Shown here one piece after another: positions 63,901-64,000 of a DNA stretch of 64,000 nucleotides. Numbering within the stretch: position 1 is the first letter of the stretch; each line of letters begins with the position of its first letter. The notes beneath the pieces are model-generated. The model saw only the letters and a list, made by a program, of their open reading frames with translations. It made no database searches and had not been told where the DNA came from. The position numbers and the translations under genes were made by a program. Source of the stretch: Notospermus geniculatus (taxonomy: Eukaryota; Nemertea; Pilidiophora; Heteronemertea; Lineidae); the NCBI GenBank assembly GCA_002633025.1, contig NMRB01000015.1, positions 821,217 through 885,216 of the forward strand, in the 5' to 3' direction.

Positions 63901-64000
63901 ACACACCTGATACGGGAGTCCACAATAGCCAGGGTAAGTCTGTTGAGGCTGAGGCTGATGAGTATGTTTCTCCTCAACTATCACCTTGGGGGGTTCAGCT
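42380..64000 (-). CDS. KMT2E: KMT2E/SETD5-family PHD-SET chromatin protein (5' end outside window)
   Basis: Spliced gene, 22 traced coding exons from 64000 down to the stop at 42380-42382. Segments: 63907-64000, 61057-61385, 60655-60794, 60107-60399, 59832-59900, 59479-59667, 59100-59302, 58804-58921, 58567-58676, 58289-58396, 57849-58068, 55572-55742, 54983-55347, 54692-54851, 54225-54570, 53538-53770, 51790-53376, 51409-51616, 48033-48158, 45972-46091, 43230-43508, 42380-42930. All introns are GT-AG with matching phases, giving about 2005 residues (vertebrate KMT2E is about 1860). Visible domains, numbered from the window edge: DHNY 32-35; PHD 121-165; SET about 401-515 with post-SET-like Cys 515/521/523/528; K/E coiled coil about 682-760; conserved motifs [20 protein letters not shown] and [13 protein letters not shown]; low-complexity C-terminus. 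Known for the family: it is a nuclear protein binding H3K4me3 through the PHD finger, and its SET domain is thought to lack methyltransferase activity. Inferred: single-copy ancestor of vertebrate KMT2E and SETD5; the PHD finger favours the KMT2E name. Exons 59100 to 57849 are also present as a second copy at 57516-56068. Confidence 0.93.
42990..43191. mobile_element. TGACCC-type MITE, copy 2 of 3
   Basis: Inverted ends TGTGACCCGGCACAGCAAAA on both sides, with arms of about 45 bp extending through GAGTCGGAATGCGCACAGAA. It is about 202 bp long and lies in the intron between the last two coding exons. The interior shares CAAATTTCACAATGGGCAGA with copy 3. Confidence 0.85.
43230..43508 (-). CDS. 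KMT2E: Exon [21 protein letters not shown] motif and proline-rich segment
   Basis: Residues about 1730-1822; acceptor CGACAG, donor GTAAGT. A short, well-structured predicted helix ([17 protein letters not shown]) is followed by Pro/Gln-rich sequence ([16 protein letters not shown]). I do not recognise a named domain. The helix may be a small interaction motif. Confidence 0.88.
43585..43740 (-). repeat. Dispersed repeat, copy 2 (inverted relative to copy 1)
   Basis: The reverse complement shares a perfect 26-base block and the phrase CTATACAATGGACGCCTTTT (one mismatch) with 27937-28040. It lies in the T-U intron, just upstream of exon U. Confidence 0.65.
45161..45455. mobile_element. DNA element with 27-bp perfect inverted ends and CGTAACTC-rich core
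   Basis: ATACAGTACAGGTCACAATT at 45161 and the next 7 bases form a 27-bp arm that returns as a perfect reverse complement at 45429-45455. The ends can be read as TA-CAGTACAGG…CCTGTACTG-TA, consistent with a TA target duplication. The 240-bp core is a series of degenerate GCGTAACTCGC / GTAAGTTAC words in both orientations. It lies inside the T-U intron. Confidence 0.85.
45567..45692. mobile_element. Foldback hairpin element
   Basis: GGGCCGATTTCACAAAGGGT at 45567 returns inverted at the right end (to 45692). Pairing continues through GTTTAAGACT, GACGC, GTAACTTC and AAATGCATG to a loop of about 10-15 bases, so almost the whole element folds on itself. Confidence 0.8.
45972..46091 (-). CDS. KMT2E: Exon T: short proline-rich exon
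   Basis: Residues about 1690-1729; acceptor TTCTAG, donor GTGAGT. Contains [12 protein letters not shown] followed by a run of seven prolines, then [20 protein letters not shown]. The phase matches both neighbours, which is the main support because the sequence itself is low complexity. Confidence 0.8.
46092..48032 (-). other. Intron between exons S and T
   Basis: About 1.9 kb of unique-looking sequence. I see no additional exon or repeat that I can support. Confidence 0.65.
48033..48158 (-). CDS. KMT2E: Exon S: conserved [15 protein letters not shown] segment
   Basis: Residues about 1648-1689; acceptor GTTCCAG, donor GTGAGT. Contains [20 protein letters not shown], which aligns in spirit with the human KMT2E segment after VSLLEYRKR (VQWTASTSVEQVRER). 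It ends in an acidic stretch ([11 protein letters not shown]). Phase 1 on both sides fits exons R and T. Confidence 0.88.
48159..51408 (-). other. Intron between exons R and S, with an assembly gap
   Basis: About 3.25 kb. A single N at 50077 is followed by a run of C, which probably marks a sequencing or assembly break in a poly-C tract. No further exon is required by phase and none was seen. Confidence 0.65.
50077..50094. repeat. Poly-C run at an N
   Basis: An ambiguous base N is followed by about 17 consecutive C. It probably marks an unresolved homopolymer or collapsed gap. Confidence 0.75.
51409..51616 (-). CDS. KMT2E: Exon [10 protein letters not shown] motif exon
   Basis: Residues about 1579-1648; acceptor TTGCAG, donor GTAGGC. 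It starts [17 protein letters not shown], joining QPQKKK from exon Q to rebuild the [13 protein letters not shown] motif shared by vertebrate KMT2E and SETD5. A Ser/Thr/Pro-rich part follows ([20 protein letters not shown]), likely disordered and phosphorylated. Confidence 0.93.
51790..53376 (-). CDS. KMT2E: Exon Q: 529-codon Ser/Thr/acidic disordered exon
   Basis: Residues about 1050-1578, one uninterrupted open frame of 1587 nt; acceptor TTCTAG, donor GTAAGT. It is very rich in Ser, Thr, Glu, Asp and Val with no recognised fold. Recurrent SSTS/SASS words and acidic clusters ([20 protein letters not shown]) suggest CK2-type phosphorylation sites. It ends in VQPQKKK, the first half of a conserved family motif. 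An overlapping plus-strand frame (52811-53335) is a shadow of it. Confidence 0.93.
53538..53770 (-). CDS. KMT2E: Exon P: TPLKKRRL motif exon
   Basis: Residues about 972-1049; acceptor TTTGCAG, donor GTGAGT. Contains [16 protein letters not shown], like human KMT2E LTTPLKKRRF, and [16 protein letters not shown], like human YSPVTPVTPGTPGNTMHFE. The basic cluster could serve as a nuclear localisation signal. Confidence 0.94.
53913..54111. mobile_element. TGACCC-type MITE, copy 3 of 3
   Basis: Inverted ends CATATGTGACCCGTGCCAGC on both sides, with arms of about 45 bp (AAAATGAGTCGGAATGC with variants on the right). About 199 bp, in the intron between exons O and P. The interior contains CAAATTTCACAATGGCCAGA, like copy 2. 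Confidence 0.85.
54225..54570 (-). CDS. KMT2E: Exon O: NEWL and KKRWLRQA motif exon
   Basis: Residues about 857-972; acceptor TTTCCAG, donor GTGGGT. It starts [20 protein letters not shown] (human [20 protein letters not shown]). Further on it has [16 protein letters not shown] (human SCKKRWLKQALEEENS). These two blocks are among the best conserved outside PHD and SET in the KMT2E/SETD5 family. Confidence 0.95.
54692..54851 (-). CDS. KMT2E: Exon N: linker exon ending KFPKTKK
   Basis: Residues about 803-856; acceptor TTTCAG, donor GTAAGA. A Ser/Thr-rich linker ends with [12 protein letters not shown], which aligns with human TKYPKTKK just before NEWL. Confidence 0.93.
54983..55347 (-). CDS. 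KMT2E: Exon M: K/E-rich coiled-coil exon
   Basis: Residues about 682-803; acceptor ATTTCAG, donor GTAAGA. It opens [20 protein letters not shown], nearly identical to human KMT2[22 protein letters not shown] Lys/Glu/Val-rich, probably helical stretch follows, with repeats like [11 protein letters not shown], ending in basic [15 protein letters not shown]. Confidence 0.96.
55572..55742 (-). CDS. KMT2E: Exon L: proline- and acid-rich linker exon
   Basis: Residues about 625-681; acceptor TTTCAG, donor GTGAGG, exactly 57 codons. It starts [16 protein letters not shown] and ends TTDNRKK. It lies just left of the doubled block, so it exists once and can be joined to either copy of exon K. Confidence 0.9.
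55797..57578 (-). repeat. Second assembled copy of exons G to K (likely alternate allele)
   Basis: About 1.78 kb, nearly identical to 57580-59363 and separated from it by one N. It contains complete copies of exon K (56068-56287), J (56503-56610), I (56781-56890), H (57018-57135) and G (57314-57516), with intact splice sites and the same lengths as in the other copy. Differences are scattered substitutions and small indels, mostly intronic, plus one visible residue change in K (VDD here, VDE in the other copy). This is the pattern expected when two alleles are both retained by the assembler. Confidence 0.88.
57579..57579. other. Assembly join (N)
   Basis: A single ambiguous base exactly at the boundary between the two near-identical 1.78-kb blocks. 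The left block ends …AACTGGACCA, and the right block starts ACATTATAGCC, which is where the left block began. Confidence 0.9.
57849..58068 (-). CDS. KMT2E: Exon K: basic linker after SET
   Basis: Residues about 551-624; acceptor TTTTCAG, donor GTGTGT. It begins [17 protein letters not shown] and includes [16 protein letters not shown], two basic clusters that could act in nuclear import. A second copy lies at 56068-56287. Confidence 0.92.
58289..58396 (-). CDS. KMT2E: Exon J: post-SET-like cysteine exon
   Basis: Residues about 515-551; acceptor ACTGCAG-type (TTTGCAG), donor GTAAGT. Encodes [19 protein letters not shown], matching human KMT2E NCKYKVDCACLKENPECPV. Cys 515, 521, 523 and 528 form a post-SET-like cluster. 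A second copy lies at 56503-56610. Confidence 0.95.
58567..58676 (-). CDS. KMT2E: Exon I: C-terminal part of the SET core
   Basis: Residues about 479-515; acceptor TTTGCAG, donor GTAAGT. Encodes [20 protein letters not shown] then [13 protein letters not shown]. In human KMT2E the same place reads KGTEITIAFDFDY. The canonical active SET motif here is GEELTFDY, so the tyrosine region is altered in the family-typical way. A second copy lies at 56781-56890. Confidence 0.96.
58804..58921 (-). CDS. KMT2E: Exon H: SET core with the RRSCTPN motif
   Basis: Residues about 439-478; acceptor TTCCAG, donor GTAAGA. Encodes [20 protein letters not shown] then [17 protein letters not shown]. Active SET enzymes have an Asn-His pair before the SCxPN motif. 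Here it is Arg-Arg (470-471), as in vertebrate KMT2E and SETD5, which argues against normal methyl-donor chemistry. A second copy lies at 57018-57135. Confidence 0.97.
59100..59302 (-). CDS. KMT2E: Exon G: start of the SET domain
   Basis: Residues about 372-439; acceptor ATTTCAG, donor GTAAGT. A helical lead-in ([20 protein letters not shown]) is followed by KGLKAAEDM and [14 protein letters not shown], like human IIEYRGKFMLREQF. A second copy lies at 57314-57516. Confidence 0.95.
59479..59667 (-). CDS. KMT2E: Exon F: conserved linker before SET
   Basis: Residues about 309-371, exactly 63 codons; acceptor TTGCAG, donor GTAAGT. Encodes [20 protein letters not shown] then [20 protein letters not shown]. 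It corresponds in position to the human KIKAWMDRYEEA region (W then D-R then Y-E-A). No separate domain is recognised. Confidence 0.9.
59832..59900 (-). CDS. KMT2E: Exon E: 23-codon lysine-rich microexon
   Basis: Residues about 286-308; acceptor TTTTCAG, donor GTGAGT, phase 0 on both sides. Encodes [20 protein letters not shown] and three more residues (KMK). Because it is symmetric it could be skipped without changing the frame. Confidence 0.82.
60107..60399 (-). CDS. KMT2E: Exon D: lysine-rich linker after the PHD finger
   Basis: Residues about 188-285; acceptor TTTCAG, donor GTAAGG. It begins [11 protein letters not shown], aligning with human SDGDTSATESGDEV, then becomes strongly basic ([30 protein letters not shown]). 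Probably nuclear-localising and DNA/RNA-contacting; this is inference. Confidence 0.92.
60655..60794 (-). CDS. KMT2E: Exon C: second half of the PHD finger
   Basis: Residues about 141-188; acceptor TTCCAG, donor GTGAGT. Encodes [20 protein letters not shown] then HCEKCEPRP, nearly the human sequence [20 protein letters not shown]. It supplies zinc ligands His145, Cys148, Cys162 and Cys165 and the aromatic-cage Trp143 expected to contact H3K4me3. Confidence 0.97.
61057..61385 (-). CDS. KMT2E: Exon B: HCF-1-binding motif, proline stretch, first half of the PHD finger
   Basis: Residues about 32-141; acceptor CTTCAG, donor GTGAGT. It starts [18 protein letters not shown] (human DHNYGARPPPTPPASPPP). 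DHNY fits the (D/E)HxY consensus for binding host cell factor 1. After an acidic linker it ends with [20 protein letters not shown], giving zinc ligands Cys123, 125, 137 and 140. A second, truncated copy lies at 62144-62451. Confidence 0.96.
61078..62125 (-). repeat. Doubled block around exon B, left copy
   Basis: About 1.05 kb matching 62144-63178 in the same orientation. This copy includes the complete exon B. Differences include a stretch of about 19 bases near 61630 that the right copy lacks, plus scattered substitutions. Read as one of two alleles assembled side by side. Confidence 0.85.
62143..62143. other. Assembly join (N)
   Basis: An ambiguous base at the edge of the right copy of the exon-B block. 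It cuts exon B in that copy just before the MICCDKC part of the PHD finger. Confidence 0.9.
62144..63178 (-). repeat. Doubled block around exon B, right copy with truncated exon B
   Basis: Near-identical to 61078-62125. The exon-B copy (62144-62451) keeps the acceptor, DHNY, proline stretch and [11 protein letters not shown], then ends at the N without the donor and last seven codons. The copies stop matching after ACCATGGTG (about 63178). Confidence 0.85.
63197..63700 (+). mobile_element. Possible Helitron-type 5' end or element in the A-B intron
   Basis: TCTATACTATAAAACGTCGA at about 63198 resembles the TC-TATACTATAAA start of many animal Helitrons, and it is preceded by A. The following 500 bp are richer in CpG and carry several GTGACGTCA words and a plus-strand open frame (63467-63700) without a recognised domain. 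The 3' end (a CTRR with hairpin) was not identified, so the class is tentative. Confidence 0.35.
63907..64000 (-). CDS. KMT2E: Exon A: N-terminal region, partial at window edge
   Basis: Open at the right edge, donor GTGTGT. Frame from 63999 gives [20 protein letters not shown] then [11 protein letters not shown], ending just before DHNY of exon B. Human KMT2E has YIGLPYADHNY here, so the junction is strongly supported. The start codon and upstream exons are outside the window. Confidence 0.9.

Noticed and set aside
1-64000. CRISPR arrays, bacterial operons or phage regions
   Set aside because: No direct-repeat/spacer arrays or operon-like packing. Spliced exons and the animal chromatin gene make the window eukaryotic.

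Overview
The window reads as a draft-assembly piece of a non-vertebrate animal genome. It has spliced genes with GT/AG introns, long gene-poor tracts, many palindromic (foldback) mobile-element remnants, TACATG microsatellites and a recurrent AGGCCT word. The one clear protein matches the vertebrate histone-reader KMT2E (MLL5), in the form that still carries both a PHD finger and a SET domain. A marine invertebrate, perhaps a deuterostome such as an echinoderm, is a reasonable guess, but the sequence does not prove it. Single N bases at 50077, 57579 and 62143 mark assembly joins.

Right third (42380-64000, minus strand): the 3' part of a KMT2E/SETD5-family gene. I traced 22 coding exons (A to V below, 5' to 3') from the right edge to a stop codon at 42380-42382. 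All splice phases agree and give about 2005 residues. The first exons and the start codon lie beyond base 64000. Domain order is: HCF-1-binding motif DHNY, PHD finger, lysine-rich linker, degenerate SET domain with post-SET-like cysteines, proline-rich stretch, K/E-rich coiled coil, conserved short nuclear motifs, a 529-codon Ser/Thr/acidic exon, then a proline- and glutamine-rich tail ending in an Arg/Asp/Ser-rich segment. Two blocks of this gene appear twice in direct order with a single N at or next to the join (55797-57578 versus 57580-59363; 61078-62125 versus 62144-63178). They look like two alleles both kept in the assembly, not true duplications.

Left 39 kb (1 to about 39170): no gene I can support. 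Open frames there are short, lack recognisable domains and often overlap on both strands. What can be supported is repeats: foldback elements at 3146, 19712, 22549, 28909, 35986 and 37210, a 33-bp minisatellite near 13.4-13.85 kb, an 860-bp AT-only giant palindrome at 17.8-18.7 kb, and a six-copy satellite of about 190 bp at 29.8-30.9 kb.

Inside the transcribed gene, introns and the probable 3' UTR hold further foldback elements (40587, 41741, 45161, 45567), a roughly 200-bp element present three times (39812, 42990, 53913), and a Helitron-like 5' end (63197) in the intron between exons A and B. I found no sign of a wholly new system. The items most worth checking are the allelic double assembly of the SET exons, the unusual C-terminus of the KMT2E-like protein, and the large palindromes.
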